In this document: positions 32,647-33,111 of the stretch, piece after piece
Layout: every line of letters starts with the position of its first letter
Numbering within the stretch: position 1 is the first letter of the stretch
Assembly: GCA_003696605.1 (NCBI GenBank)
Contig: RFGV01000072.1
Span: 1-33,111 of the forward strand
Direction of reading: 5' to 3'
Source of the DNA: Chloroflexota bacterium
GTDB lineage: Bacteria > Chloroflexota > Anaerolineae > Promineifilales > Promineifilaceae
DNA: 33,111 bases
Position numbers and translations under genes: made by a program
The notes under the pieces: model-generated
What the model saw: only the letters and a program-made list of their open reading frames with translations
The model's database searches: none
What the model was told of the DNA's origin: nothing

Positions 32647-33111
32647 TTATTGGCTGGGTTGTGGTTGGTAAACGGGTAGGGATATGGTGAAGTTGCAGTA
32701 TTGGCCGGGTTGGTGGGTGATCTGGATACGGCCGTTATGCAACTTTATATACCCACTCACAATCGCCATCCCTGGTGCATAATCAGGCATGCTATACAGC
32801 TCTGGCATATCATTTTCACTGACAAGCACCCTTTTTACCTGGTCCAAAACAGCGCCATCAATATTACACCCAAAAGAAATACCTAAAGACACTTCCTCAG
32901 AATTACCATTGGCCAGCAAAAGCACCTCTTTATCCCCATCAAGACAATTCCTTGTGCCAACCAGCAATAACCTTTCCAGACACTCAAGCAACAATACTGA
33001 ATCCCCCCAAATTTGAGGAAGAGCAGCTTCCGGGAGTTGATAGCTGAGCTTAAACCCTTGCTCAGCCAACAGTTCCTTCTTACTTTGATACAATTCGATA
33101 ATAATCAGTCC
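32647..33111 (-). CDS. C-terminal part of a sensor histidine kinase (HATPase domain), open at window edge
   Basis: The frame is open from the window end to the stop at 32647, giving 154 residues. It contains an N-box-like WGDSVLLLECLERLLL, degenerate because the usual Asn is missing. A segment like the ATP lid follows, and then a G2-like ending, PGMAIVSGYIKLHNGRIQITHQPGQYCNFTISLPV, typical of the HATPase C-terminus. The sensor and His-phosphorylation region would lie beyond the window. It directly precedes pspA on the same strand, so it may sense envelope stress. Confidence 0.75.
   Translation of the reverse strand, partial: GLIIIELYQSKKELLAEQGFKLSYQLPEAALPQIWGDSVLLLECLERLLLVGTRNCLDGDKEVLLLANGNSEEVSLGISFGCNIDGAVLDQVKRVLVSENDMPELYSMPDYAPGMAIVSGYIKLHNGRIQITHQPGQYCNFTISLPVYQPQPSQ

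Overview
The window looks like a chromosomal segment of a mid-GC bacterium, most likely Chloroflexota (Anaerolineae/Ardenticatenia-like). I infer this from an actinobacterial/Chloroflexota-style AAA+/VWA chelatase with a four-Cys insert, an archaeal-type methionyl-tRNA synthetase, proline/threonine-rich exported proteins and ordinary sigma70-like promoters. The assignment rests on family recognition only. I see no rRNA, tRNA, CRISPR array, insertion sequence or phage gene. The most striking genome-wide signature is a highly iterated palindrome: ACGGCCGT (mostly AACGGCCGTT) occurs at least 43 times in 33 kb, on average every 0.8 kb, nearly always inside genes and in all three codon phases.

Layout. 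1-1927 (minus): metal-chelatase AAA+ gene whose VWA half lies in the -1 frame behind a nine-A run. 2078-3797 (plus): tandem glycerophosphodiester phosphodiesterase paralogues. 3794-6281 (minus): aromatic amino acid operon made of a promoter, a Phe/Tyr-rich leader peptide, a terminator, chorismate mutase, DAHP synthase and a beta-propeller protein. 6307-7097 (plus): exported DUF4352-like protein. 7117-10553 (minus): coaX, a solute-binding lipoprotein without permeases, and an alpha/beta-hydrolase-like protein. 10566-14450 (plus): hemolysin III/PAQR protein, ACT protein, a hydrolase-zinc-metallopeptidase fusion and a multi-TM protein, closely packed. 14567-17304 (plus): small membrane protein with terminator, then map, a LysE-type exporter and a methyltransferase. 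17301-19139 (plus): MBL-fold hydrolase and an ArsR-type regulator. 19182-23785 (minus): acidic protein, metG and an ABC-F ATPase. 23826-29026 (minus): rodZ-like gene, rimO, a TlpA thioredoxin, a divergent Lgt-like protein and an exported propeller-type protein. 29063-33111 (minus): end of a histidine kinase, pspA, a TPR/zinc-ribbon membrane protein, a membrane coiled-coil protein and rplI.

How genes work together. Chorismate mutase and DAHP synthase, controlled by a leader that reads Phe and Tyr codons, form a self-consistent feedback unit for Phe/Tyr synthesis. PspA, the coiled-coil membrane protein, the TPR/zinc-ribbon membrane protein and the adjacent sensor kinase look like an envelope-stress locus. 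TlpA, the Lgt-like protein, the RodZ-like protein and the exported protein are envelope functions sharing a strand with rimO.

Three things deserve attention first: the Phe/Tyr attenuator (6085-6281), the chelatase frameshift at the A9 run (831-839), and the HIP1-like palindrome family.
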